Part shown: in pieces, positions 46,662 to 59,400 of the stretch | How the letters are laid out: each line of letters starts with the position of its first letter | How positions within the stretch are numbered: position 1 is the first letter of the stretch | Assembly (NCBI GenBank): GCA_017562135.1 | Contig: QEYB01001522.1 | Span: 248,001 to 312,000, forward strand | DNA: 64,000 bases | Direction: 5' to 3' | Source: Dipylidium caninum | Lineage: Eukaryota; Platyhelminthes; Cestoda; Cyclophyllidea; Dipylidiidae | Notes under the pieces: model-generated | What the model was told of the DNA's origin: nothing | What the model saw: the letters and a program-made list of their open reading frames with translations, nothing else | The model's database searches: none | Translations under genes and position numbers: made by a program

Positions 46662-49600
46662 CTTCCAGAAAATCTGTATAATAAAATGACATCGGCAAGA
46701 ATGAGCGCCAAGTAAAATCGGAAAAAAAACTGAGGGGCCTTCAGATGAACATAAAAATCCAACAAACAAATATGTACGATTTAAACTAGGTAAAAGATCA
46801 AAGAGCATCGACTAGTTAACTGTCGGAAATTACTTTGGAGTGTTCGCAAGGGCCTAGGAACAGCAATATAAAGGGCAGACTACAACGCAGTCATACGGAT
46901 ATGTCGCCTTTAAGGTCTATTCAGATGTTGTTCTACCAAACAGCTAAAGCATCTGTGATAGTCTATTCAACAAAGTCACGTCTATCACTGGATATATGTT
47001 TCCTTTAAAAAATGAAAATGCCACAAATATGGCAGAATAAATGTACTATATTTACAATAACCCAACAAAGGAGTAAAGACTACTGAAGTACATCGTTATC
47101 AAAATAGAATTAGAGACCTGAAGTATTCATAGGCTCACCACTCTTAACTCGTGGAATGCATGTTAAACGTCATAATAACCAAGGCGAACGTAGTAAGCCG
47201 TGTGAAAGGAAAAGTAAAAAATGGCGGAGACGAGTCTTTATTCTAAAATCACTAGGCACGACGGGGACACCAAACAACAATGAGTACATAAGTTTGGAAT
47301 GTGAGAAAGGTAGGCGCGCGGTTGTTAGCAAATGAACTCTCGATGTCATCTACTACTCTAATGGTAAACCTTCCATTGCTGCAACATTAAGCCCGTGTCA
47401 CTATTTGAGACTAAGTTATAGATACCGAACAATTACCGAATACGGGAGTGGCTCGGGAATCGAAATCTCGAGGACAGCGTCCACAACCGACGGACGCCCA
47501 CATGGGATTTACAACAAGCCCCTAGTTGACGCGGTGAACTTAACAAAAATTCAAACAATATTTACTAGTAACGCAGATTTATTCATTGTTTAGTACTTTT
47601 CAAACATGTTAAGTGCTCAATAGCGCTACCGTATTTGGCAGTTTGTATGCAGTTTTTAGGAAATATTCTTTTACACATCATTTCTCCAAATATTTCGTGT
47701 GGGCATTTAAAATTTTACTCTCTCACGAATTAAACGAATGTGCCGCATGTGACGTACTGCGTCAGCTCAATAGGTAAAATAATTATACTTACCCTTTTCG
47801 TTGGGGGACTTTAATATGCCTAATTTTTGATGGACTACGTTTACTTTTCACTAATATTTATATTTTCGCCTCATCCGATAAGTCCATCAGATGTCGTTGT
47901 TAGTCGCGCCTTTTCTTGTAGCCAATTATATAATTTTATTGTCATGCGTTGCATGGTTTCTTTTTGGCGGTACCCGAATATTTAAACCTTTTTTTCTGGA
48001 GGAAAAATACACATATACAGCTGCCATAATGAATTACAAGAGTACTAAACTTCACCGAACCCACCCTTTACCTTCATCTAGCAAATTTGTGATCACCATG
48101 CTAAAGGCTAGCAACCACGCTACTGGCCTAACGATATTTAAGTATCCTTATTTTCGCTTTGGTTTACTTTATTCCCGAACCTACCCGGAATGCCCTTTTA
48201 TAACGGCTCGAGCTTTTCGTTAGTTTATATTTATGGCAACCTAAAATCATTCGCAAGTTTAGGTAATTAATTGGAAAAGTGATGATGAGGACGCCCTGAT
48301 CCCTCTTCTCACCACACAAAGTTTATTCTCTACATTGCCTTCGGATAGAAATTGATTTTTGTTAGGATGCTACGAAAACCTTCGGCGCTTCAACTTAGAT
48401 ATTTAGGAGACGTGTGACCGAAGGCATTAAGTTAAAATGTAAAGCGACAAATTCATTTAAAGGTAGACCAATATGTATGTTTGCGCAGCGCTGATTAAAG
48501 TGCGCATTTGGCAGCCCCAAAACGGCATAGCCATCGTCCTAACAAAAGCTTGCTATTTGACTGTTTGACTAGCAGATAACGTAAATGGGTACGAAAAATC
48601 GGTTTACACGACTTCGGAACGTACATTCAAACACAAAAACTTAAACAAATACAACAAACAGATTATTGTACGGCGCACATTTTTTTCTGGATCTCACAGT
48701 TACATGTGAGTTCCACAATAATGGTTCATTGTTTTTGGGTGAATGTTTTTTTGAGCATGATAGTGTCTAATGCATTATACAAGGAATGCAGGGCACTTTA
48801 GTGCATTAAGAGATGTTTTAATACGCGCGACCCTGCAGCCTCCCGCCTTTTCTATACGTTGCTAGGGCACCCACTCTTGCCTCCACCTCCACCAGAAACC
48901 CCACCAATCTGCTTTGACGTGATATGTTGGGGCTAAAATAGGGACTCAGAATGCGCTATTCCCAATTGGCTAAGAGGTGTATTTATGCCGTACTAGTTAA
49001 CAAAATTTCCATATCCTTACTATTTAACGCCCGATTTAGTCGATTCATAGCGCGGAATAAAGAAATTACACAATGATGTTGGAGAGGTGTACTCAGATTC
49101 GGTCATGTTCAGCCTCTGTTGTGCACCGGCAAGAAGGGGCATAATTTTCGTCAAAGAACATGTTCGCAGAAAGATTTTAGCGCTTATCGACATGTCATGT
49201 CTCGACCCTGTCCACAATCATAACCGCAGGAGTAGGTAAACAAAAAAACCTGCGCTAAAGTACACATGTCGTGCCTTTGAAACCATCAATACTTACCCAA
49301 GCGCAATCTCTCCAAAGGCAAGAGGATCATTTTATTAAGTTGATGTGACCCTGTCAGAGATAGGAAATCACATGAAAAGTCCTTCGGTGTGAGATGACCT
49401 CGACAAGTAAAGTATGCACCGAAGTCGTTTGACGTAGCGCCTGCGTGAAGGAACCAGGCACCAGGTTCGGGAGACGGTGCTGTCGGCGGGGCGGGGGAAG
49501 CTCTGTGGCAGTGCCAGTCACTTCCGTAAAATTCTCTTGCCGAAGAAAACTATTGTTACCTGACCGCTTGAGGTGAAACAGAGCGTGCTCTTTCGCCTAG

Positions 49601-52600
49601 TGGAAAGTTGCAGCGCAATTCCGCCGCGTGTCTGGTAACATTTCTCCCGACGGTAAAGAGAAGGGCTGATGGAGGTTATTTTTACGACATTTTTCAATGA
49701 TATTTCGCCAAAGGATAGAAAGTGATCCATTGCGCAGTCATAAAAACATTTGCGCCTTCAAGGGCTTCAAAACGAGTTGCTCACTTGATTCGCCTGTGTT
49801 GGAATATTTTCTAGTTTGGTGCCTACACACAAAAGAGATTTACACACCCACGAGGCTCCTCGTGTGCAAACTTTTCGAGAAGGAACTATGGAACCAACAT
49901 GCCTGTTTAAAAGTTAGCCTCCTACTACTTCGCCTTTACTTTGGGGTGGGAGGAAATGCCAGCCAAATCCACGAACTGTGGCACTCGACGGCATTGTCTA
50001 TGTCGGCATTGTGGGGATTTCAGGCAGCAGCGGCACTGTGTCATTGAGCCCCGTTTGAAAGAGCATTGACAGGTAGTCCTGGCGAGAGGTATTTAATGGT
50101 CTCCCGACTGGAGCGTGTGAATTTTCAGGGGGTGGGGAAGGCGGTAAAAGTGTTGGTAAAATGGAGACCGACGCTTAGAGCACCGACGATGGGCTGGGTG
50201 CGGAAGGCTGAGGCGTTTGCGGTCGCTGAAACGCTCGTTTTTGTTATTTAACTCCTCGCTCATACGCTCACGCTACTGACTGCGATCCGGCGAGTGGTTC
50301 ACGCTCCACCCAGAAAGTGCCATCCTGGAGGCTGAGAGTCGACATGACGAAAAGAATTATTTCACATATTTCCAGTGTGTGGTAGTGCCAAATGCATCTA
50401 ATGGCCTGTGACAGATTTTGGGGATAATTTGGGGAAAATACTTTTCAGGACGCAATGTGACTGGCCGAAGTTTTTTCTCATGCGTGGCGTGTTTGATAAA
50501 ATCGCTGAGGAATCGGTGAACTACTGAAAATTATTTTTTGTCTGGATTTAACACGTTGCGGTCGCCCCTCCCTGCAGTCCTCCATTCCCACACCCGAACG
50601 ACTTTTACGCCCGTCGACACGGACGGGGTGGCTTCATCTTTTGCCTCCGCGGAGCGCCGGGCGGCCTGGACAGCCGACTGATGCCTGGAGAAGCGGCGGA
50701 GGGCGATGCCACGGACAACACAAAGTCTTGGCAAAAGTGGACTCGAGCAAGGAAGAAAACGGTGCATTTCCGAGATTTGATCCCACGGCTCGCATGCATA
50801 ATAAGGAACTTTTATAATTGTAACGTCTTATTCAGTCGAAATCAAGTTCTTATTTATAAAGGGAAGCTCACACTCGAGCACCGTCGTGTTTCTCCCCAAA
50901 ATCATCATCTCTACAGCGTGAATACACTGCTTGGGGGGGGAGGAGAAGAGGACCGGGAGTCCATTGAAGCATCTCGAAGTGATGCGAGATTTGAGATGCT
51001 ACTCATCGAGGGGAATTTTTGTAAAGAAGAAAGAACGTGAAAAGCGTGGAACAGAATGGCCTGCAAATTGGAAACATTCCTACTTGACGCTGATCGTGGC
51101 GAGGCACTAGTTCCGGGTCAAACGCCGTGTTGGAATGCGGACGAGGGATGGCCGAAGAAAGACTTGCTTGGAGTGCTGCTAAGACCTGTTCTTTGGCGCA
51201 ACTCTTCCGCTCCCGTCAGTGGCCTTTTGAACTTGTGCCCAGTGAGCCCATAAACTCCCCAAAACTACCTGATACTTCGTCACAAACAAACGCACACACA
51301 CCGACGAAAAGTATACTTTCCAGAGTACAGATGACGTTCGTTAAATATGAATAGGGAAGGTGGCTGGAAAAAGCTGCGCATTAATTTTCTGCTGGTTAGA
51401 TTTAAGGGAACACCATCTCCACAGCTTAGCGCGCCCAGCGCAACCGTCGAAAGGTGCGAGGGTGCCGTCAAACGCCCAAATGCTCTCTTGTTTTGGCCGT
51501 ACTGAGAGAATTCCGCGGTGTGTCCGAGGAGCTTGTGGCGCAGCACATTCGAGATGTGCCACATTGCTTAACGGGCTATAATTCACCAAGTGAACGTTCG
51601 ATGGTTCAAACATTTAAAACGGCAGCGAAGTGGGCAGCCAAGGGGGCGGAACCACCGGTTGGGGGGACACCCCACGGCGCCGGCGTCCTCTGAGGGCGGT
51701 CGGCCGGGCGCGGGAGGCAGCGGGTGGCCGGCGCGCGGGGACGTCGTGGTGCGGCTCTGCGCCCTTGTCACAACGCAGTCCACCTCGTTATGTCGTTCTC
51801 TTCCAAAGGGCCGCGAAGCAGGAATATCCACCTACCGTGCTTATTCGTAGGAAGGTGGCAAATTCACATAAATTTTGGGGTTGTTTTATTCAAGAGAAAC
51901 TAAAATTCCCTTTTCCTGAAATAGCCGGGATGTGGTGATGAGCCACGGGAGAGGTTGTTGGCGTGAAACACGGCATTCCCGGGAAGACATTGTTTGGCGG
52001 GGACAGGGTTTTGCCGGTGCTTGTAACTTCCGGTCTCAGGTTGACAATTAATGTAGAAAATGTAAGGACACTGTCGTTCCAGCATGCGCAAACTCGAGAA
52101 TCGAGATCCACTCGACCTAACGCGACATTAACTGCGGCCGGTGTGATCCGTGGATAAGAGGCGAAGGCGGAAAGCAGACAAGAGCAAACGGAGCACGAAG
52201 GTCTGTGAGTAGTCTGCGAGCGCTCCGGGGGTGGGCGCCGCTGCGGCCAGCATATCAGTGCGACGCCTCGAGAAGGCGGACCCCGCCGAAATCGGGTGTC
52301 CCCAACTCGGTCGAGGGTGGACAACGCGCAGCGGCTGTGCGCACAGACGGAAGCAGGTCGAGTATCCACTTGGAGCGAGTTAATAAATGCGCCAGTGGAC
52401 TGCCCCATTCGCCCTCATCAGGAATGCTTGGGGCGAGGGCGGTCGTGGGCTAACTTAGGAATTCTTCCCAACTGGTGGGTGCGCCTCGCAACTGAGAAGA
52501 CAAACCATTCTTCCCCGAGTTCCTCCCTTGGCCACCCGGTGGGTAGGTGGGAGCCCCGGCCACGACTGCGGGTGGATGAGATTGGAACAGGCTAGAAAGT

Positions 52601-53141
52601 TGTCACAGCTCTTTCTCCCTACCACAATGCTCCCCCTCTCCAACGACTAAGTATGCATTGGCGCAGTCTGCTATCTTCAATCTCAACTGTTGGCTGCCTA
52701 GCCGTGTTGCTGGTGCATTGCCAAAATTGGTCGGAACAATTTCAGTCCCGCCAGTGGCAATTACTAACCGAGTCAACGGGTAGGAAGCTCTCGCCAGCAC
52801 TTTTGAGAGGGAAATCAGAGCTGCCCATCGACAAGTGCACGAGGGGTGGAAATGCCTCCAGGAGACCAACAGCTTAGACGCCTGCGCTTGGGCCCGCCAC
52901 GCGGACGGCGTCGAGGCAGCAGCCGGTGCTGGGCGCTGGCCGCCGGCTGTGTGGGAGAGGCAGAGCAGAAGTAGTCATTTGGCATGCTCAGGTGGTATCT
53001 TCTCATAATGGTTGTTGTCCAGCGCTGAGGGCTAATACCTTAGGGTGGAGTTGGGGTTGATTAAATAGTAAGAAAGCAGGAAGATTCTGACGGATGATGG
53101 GCTGATGCGAGTGAAAAGGGCTCTTCGCGAGGGGCGGCGGG
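46662..53141. other. Gene-poor stretch with rising GC content
   Basis: From about 48.8 kb onward the base composition shifts from AT-rich to GC-rich and long G or C runs appear. Many overlapping open frames on both strands result from that composition. None shows a family signature. The frame at 50,531-50,695 (minus) after cttctccag, reading HQSAVQAARRSAEAKDE, is protein-like and could be an isolated exon, but nothing links it to a gene. The 3' UTR of dystroglycan may occupy the right end. Confidence 0.4.
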
Positions 53142-53443
53142 TCAGACGGCAGGGTCCCTGCGGTAGGGTCCGAACTGGGGAGTTATTTGGCGGGGCAGGC
53201 CGAACCGCGCGTCAATCGGGGGCGGGAGGTTTCGGTAGGGGTCTGGTCGCTGGCCCATTGCATAGAAGTGTCGCGCGCTGGGCGAACCGGCGGACGCGAC
53301 ACGCGGCTGGAACGGCGGTTCGGCGGTGGCTTTCGCCAGCGGACTTATAAGTTCTGGGGGTTTCAGCGGCGGTTTCTCATTGGGAAGTATGAGAGGCTTG
53401 GAGGGTGGCGACGGGACACTGTCGATGTCCTTCAGGTGGCTAA
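53142..53443 (-). CDS. DAG1: Dystroglycan cytoplasmic tail, last exon
   Basis: After the strong acceptor ctctccttctcttatag, 100 codons including the stop encode a Pro-rich tail: PSPPSKPLILPNEKPPLKPP, then ...RPDPYRNLPPPIDARFG and the end YRRDPAV. The vertebrate tail ends TPYRSPPPYVPP, whose PPPY binds the dystrophin WW/EF region. At the matching place here the reading is NLPPPIDA, without the Tyr. Confidence 0.78.
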
Positions 53444-56400
53444 CTATAAGAGAAGGAGAGACACCGGTGGCTTCAGCGCTCCTAACATCCCACTGCTCTA
53501 CCACATTGGCGAAGGCAAGTTAAGTCGCGGCCCATTGCCCACTTAAGTTGTTTCCGAGGCGGAAGCGTTGAATGTAGAAGCACGGGCTGACAAGGTCGGG
53601 ACGGTTGAACGCTTTACTGTGTAAAATGGCATTGAGAAGGCAGTGGGTTGGCAGTCGCCGAAATTCGCCCCAAAATGTCCAAAACCAGTGGGGAAGTAGC
53701 CCTATTCACGCATTGCCACGCTCTTCCCCAATCTGTGCTGGGATTGTTACCACTACCGAACACGCAAGAGAGGAGACAGGGGACGCCTCGGAGGGAGAGG
53801 GCGACGCGGTCGAGGAGAGGCGGTGTGAGGGAGGCCACGAAAGTCTCCTGGCAGCCTTGTGGTTGTCGGGACATCACCGACACACTCTGCGAGGCGCCAA
53901 TGTCATTTTTCTGGAAGCGGATTCCCATCCCGAAGGCCTCTGCCCACACCCCGGGGGGGGGGGGGAACATCGACCGGAGTCACACTGATGACAGACAGAA
54001 TTGCGGCGAACGAGGAGAAGTTTAGGTGAAATCTACCAAAGTTGGCGAACCATCAGAACTGACTTCTACGTAGTGCGTCAGGCTTACTTCAAAGAACAAC
54101 ATCCAAAAGGCATCCGCGGTTTAGAGAGGGACGATATTATGGATAAAATGGAAGAACACGCGACTGAATCTCTCGACGCATTTGGGAAAACAACCGAGAA
54201 CATTACAATGGAGGTTCATGCAAAACGGTGAGGGGAAGGGAAACAAGACGCAACTCAGTGCTTCCGGCAAGATTTGCGCGCTTTGCCGTCAAGGGTTAAC
54301 ACCGTTCGAGCACAACCGGTACAACGTAATGTGAATTCGCATTTGTGAAGAATGGGATCAGCCACGACGATAAACGTAAAGCAGATTAGCCATAAATAAA
54401 AGGGGAAATTCCCTCACAACGTCACACTTACTCGGTCTCCGAGGTGTTCTATTGCCAACCTGGTCCCCGTTGTTGGCAACATTCAGGCCATTTTTCTTGT
54501 TCACATTCTTTTTATCTTCTTTCAGAGGGACTCGTTCCGGAGGTGGGACTTCTTCCCCATCGCCGATGCCACCGGCGCCTCCGCCCCCATTCTCAATCCC
54601 CTGCAACTTTCGTCCGCGCCCGGAGACGCCACCGCGGCACTTAAGGAACCAGACGACGGCGAGCGCGACGGCCAGTAGGATCACAACGACCGCACAGACG
54701 GGGAGGAGGGTGGTGAGGAGGAAGGCTCGTTGCTGGGACTGCGTGTCCGCGTCCTGCTGGTGGTCCGCTTGCGAGGGGAAAATTTTTGATGTCTCCAGAG
54801 GATACCTGGGATTTGATGCGTGCGTCGTGGGGAGGTTCGACACTCCTCTGTCGAGGTAGTCAAACGGGTTGGAGAGTTGACTGGACCGATCGGGCTGACC
54901 GTTAGGTGGTTGATGTTTCGAACCTAAAAGAAGAAATGTGTCAAAGTGGAAGTCGACCCTGCCAAAGAACACTTGATATCCTTTCAAGACAGCCAGTAAC
55001 AAGCGTCTCCACAGCTTCGTGCCAAGTTAACCAAATTTTGTTGAGCTCCAGTTCACAGCCCCACACTTGGGGCAAACGGCTGTGCGTTGCGGATCCTCGG
55101 CTGCCCGGTGCCGCCCGCGCCCATGACTGCCCCGTCGAGGCGGGGGACGGGCACGCAGCCCGGTCTGTGGACCGCGGGTGCGGCAAGTGGACGATCTCCA
55201 CCTTGTGGCACTGCGCAAGGCAGCCTGCCGACGACTCCTTGAAAGCCCACTTCCAGTGTAGCCGGAGAGGAAAATCCACGAACGGTGTGCGCGTTAGGCG
55301 TGGAGACTCCGACTGATATTCACAAATTTTCACTGGCCACCATTAACTTGCTCTCCGGCCAAACCTGCACCTCAACGCTACTAATTTGGGCGTTGAAAAG
55401 TGTGCAGAGAGGGGAAGATGGGAAGACATCCACTTGGCGCTCCTGAAAATGCAGGCGCACTAACTTGGGCCGGAATAAAAGTGCTGTTAAGCAGTTGCCT
55501 GAGGCAGATGCGGTAAGTTTTATAGTTTGCCCGCTCAGAGGCGGGGCGCAAAGGGTGTCGTGGAGGAACGCCCAACAGCACGCCGTGAGCCCTAAAATGC
55601 TGTCACTTTTTTGAGCTGTAAATATGTGAGATCGGGCGAGGGAAGGTGACGTCTAGATTAAATAACCTCGGCAGAATTCCTCGAACCCATTTTCTCGTGT
55701 CCTGCAATGCTTCTCTAGCAAAAATGAAATTAAATCTGCATCTTCATTGTGCTAAAGGTGGGGCGACCCTTCGGTCGGCGGCCAAAATCAACCGGACGAG
55801 AGCAGCAGCCGAGCTGTTGCCAGCCCGGCGGCGCCGCCGGCCTCCGCCGTCGCCGCCGCGGCCATCGAAGGCCCCGCGTGATTGGCCAGCGCCTCGCCTC
55901 GGACGCCCGCGCCACGGGCACGTGGAATTTGGCTGTGATGGAGGACCTGCGCTAAAAGCGAGGTCGTTAAACTACAAAGCCGGCCGGAATGAGTACTTTG
56001 GGCCAATTAATTGGCAGGTTGTAACAAAGGAGTAAAAAGAATGCGCCAGTGGCCGGGTAAATTAAAAGACAATTTTGACGTAGAAAAGAGCTGTTTGCGT
56101 TCCACAGCGCGTGGCCTCTCTGCTCGGAGCTGAACGTCCCCATTCCAGTGCATGGAAAAGGCTTCCAGCAACACCTTATAGAACGTCATTAATTTTGCTG
56201 GAAGATGTTAAAGTGCTTTTCACTCTTTCCATTATTGTGACTTATATTTACTAGAAATAACTCCGAAATTCTTAGACCCTCAACCGTTTAGCAGGAGATG
56301 AAGGGGAAATGACAATTAAAATGACTTGGCATCTCGGAATGCGCCATTAAATTTACACTTTCTGGCGGGAGAGGCGTTGCGGGCTCAAGAGGAGCAGAGA

Positions 56401-59400
56401 CGATGTGGCGTGCGTGTCATGGCCCTCGTCGCACTCAACCCCGTGCCCGGCAGTGTCGGCCGAGCGCCTCGAGCACCGAAGGCCACCGAAGCCGTGGACA
56501 CACGATTCCACGCCGGCAACTTGGAGGTTCGTCGTCCACCAGGCACGCAGGCAGGCGACTACTTCTTATACATTCTGGAGGAGAACGACTCGCAAGTCAA
56601 ACGCCAGTCACGAAGTAACCCGGTCAACCAGCCTATCATTGCGCAAGTATACTTTTTGAACCGGAGACAGAGCCACTCGAGAGCCACTTATGAGGCTGCT
56701 CCAACAAAGTCGTTACTTAGACAAATTATACGCCTTAAGATGCGACCAAATCGCGTCCTCCAATAGAGCGGTCGTGTTTTGACCAATCAGAGGACAGGCG
56801 GTTACGTGTCAATTCCTCAAATTCTGACTTCGCTGAAGGAAAGGAAAACTTAGACAAAACAGACTGTGAGTCATTTGCACAAAACGTATTCTTGAGAAAA
56901 AGTGTGAATAAAAAATCCACCTTTTTGGGTGAAAAGAGGCAGGAAAAAATGGAGCCTGGTCTATCAAACAAGCACTCGACCACAGGCCCAAATCATCGCC
57001 TGCCCCATGTAGGACTTTCGAGGATGCCGGAAACAAGCCGATGCCAGTAATAATAGTGATGATAGTGGAGTGGGTTTAACGTACCCTCATTAGATCGGTC
57101 CTGGTTATAGAATTCCATAAAGTAAAAGGGACTTTCGGTAGAAAGGCCGGGGGACGTCTTTTGGCCGGCAATATTGTAAACATTTGCATCATAAAGCTCG
57201 TTATAGTCCCATTTCCAATCCCACGCCTTTTCGAGAGGCGCCGAAGAGCTATCTCCGCTCCCAGTGACTTGGTTATCGCTACGACCTAAATCCCTTCCGA
57301 GGACAGAGAGAGGCGGCATGCTGGCACCGGCGCAGTTGACATGGCAGCGGCAGCAGTAAAGTCGGGTTGAGTTGCTCGACGGGCTTTGCCGTCGCGGCCG
57401 CCGGTTGGCCCACGGCTCGCCAGCAGACACACCCTCGGCAGCCGTGGCACGAGTTGGCTGGTGGTGCTCGCCGCGCCTGATTGGCCCGCCGCGAGGGCTC
57501 AGGCCACAGCACGACTGCGTGGGTTCTGCGTCCAGACCCGTGGACCAACCAGCGGCCGCGGCCAGGTTGCGAGGGCCAGCGAGGCGAGGCCAGCCGAGGC
57601 CACTCTCTCTCCTCCTCTCCGCCGCCTCTGCATCCGCCCCACTGGCTCCAGCCCTCAGCTCTCCCCACCACTCCGCCACAAATTGTTAATGACTAATTTG
57701 GAAAGCTGCCTGCTTCGTACCACGCTTCCACGAGCCGTGTTCGCAGAGTGGCCCGAGAGACCAGACCCTCGGTTGAAAAATCCACATTGGCGAGAAGCCA
57801 AGAGAAGCAGTAATAATTTCAGGACAACATTAAAGGCATGTAGACTTTTGTTAATAGGGGAGCTGACAGCCCTATTCGGTCATGCCGGGAGAGGATGAAG
57901 ATGACTGATCCCCGTGCGAAAACAGTTGTGTGGTGAGCCTAACGACCTCCAGCCACACGAAAATAACGTCGTATGAACTTGAGAAGACGAATCTGGCCCC
58001 AATTCGCTTGCCGTTTGCATCCACTCCCTACCGGTCGTTCTCAAGTGCACCTTTCAATCGCTTGGGAGAGAGAATGTCCTCTCGTGGACCTCACCGGAAG
58101 AGCACACAGTTGGTGATATTTGAATGAAAGCGTAGTAGTTCGCTCCAGTCTGTGAAAAGGGCTGCCCACTTGCCAACACAGATGAAAGTGCTGCGGAGTT
58201 TATGTAAAGTCAGTAAGCGTCGCTAAGACAGAAGCCTTTATTTTTGCAGAGACACATTGGAGTGAAATGGAGGCGACTATTCACAGTCGGTATCCGAGGT
58301 GACCGGTTGATGGAGATGGAGGCGCCTCCACCTTCCAGATGTAGAAGGGCGCGGTGGCACTCGCGGGCGGTGGCCGGTTTTAACCGCCGAAGGGGGGGGG
58401 GGAGGGGGACACATGTCGCCGGTTTGCAGCCAAGTGGCGTTTGTTCCCCTCGCAACCGCCACTCGGCACTTTCGGAATATCGTCAGGTTTCGCAAGGAGT
58501 TAAGCCCTTCTGCGACTGTGGTGGGGAATCAGCCGCAACTTACTGTTGTCTTCTGCAAACTGCTGCGTCCAAAGCCAGAAAGGGGAAATAACTTAGAACT
58601 GACCAACGATGCAAGAGAAAGTTCCATCAAATATCCAATCAGAGTGCATTCTTGAAAGGAAAGTTATCGTTGGTGTCAAGAGTTTCGGTGGGACGTCGCT
58701 GATGACAATATCTTTGCCTGGCAAGCGCCCCGATAACATCTGAGGCAGCGCGAGGGCGGAGGAGGCGACGGAGGTGATGGCGGCGGATGAAGCGGACAAA
58801 TGCCAAACAGTTCTCCGACTGTGCACAATAGGAATGCTTGTTCAAAACCGCCGGTAAAAGCTCAAACCTCCTGCCGTGGGCGGATGAATTTTCTGGAGAA
58901 TTCGATGATTGAGGGAGGTGGTCATCTCACACGACGGCTTGTTGAGCGTTGGTCCAGTGTTAACCCAAACCAGAACCTCCCCTTTCGCATTTAACGTCTC
59001 TGACAGAGGAGTAAATTCTCACTTGGTGTACAAATACCCGCATGTGACAATAAAAGTGGGGACTCGAAGTTCGAATTTAGCATCTCATCGAAGGACTGGT
59101 TGGGGCGACGGGTCGTTACAAGGCCAGAAACTGGCTGGCCACATTTGCCTTCATTGCCCTCCCCCCCGGACAACCAGGTGGCACGGCATTAGAGGGAGGG
59201 TCTGCGACTCCTACTCCACTTTCCTACACTTCGTCAGCGACTTCGGTTAACCGCACCGTTGCGCCGAAAGCATTGCAGGACGCCGGAGCCCGTCGACATG
59301 CCGACGTCAGCGCTGGTGGAGGTATGACGCCGGCGGGCACGAAAGCCCCCTCATCTCAGTCGCTCTCCTTACCGTCGTTGGTCCAGCGTGTTAGAATTTC

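Noticed and set aside
51590..52643. Multiple open frames of 60 to 170 codons on both strands
   Set aside because: All are GC-driven and overlap each other; no family pattern or consistent splice sites.
55027..55333. Minus-strand frame with several Cys next to the dystroglycan membrane exon
   Set aside because: The exons at 57,085 and 54,923 join in phase without it, its splice ends are weak, and three frames are open there because of GC content.
58639..58845. Cadherin-like word LDTNDNFPF on the minus strand
   Set aside because: The residues around it in that frame are not cadherin-like, a stop follows within a few codons and no donor is near. It lies in a dystroglycan intron and is probably coincidence.
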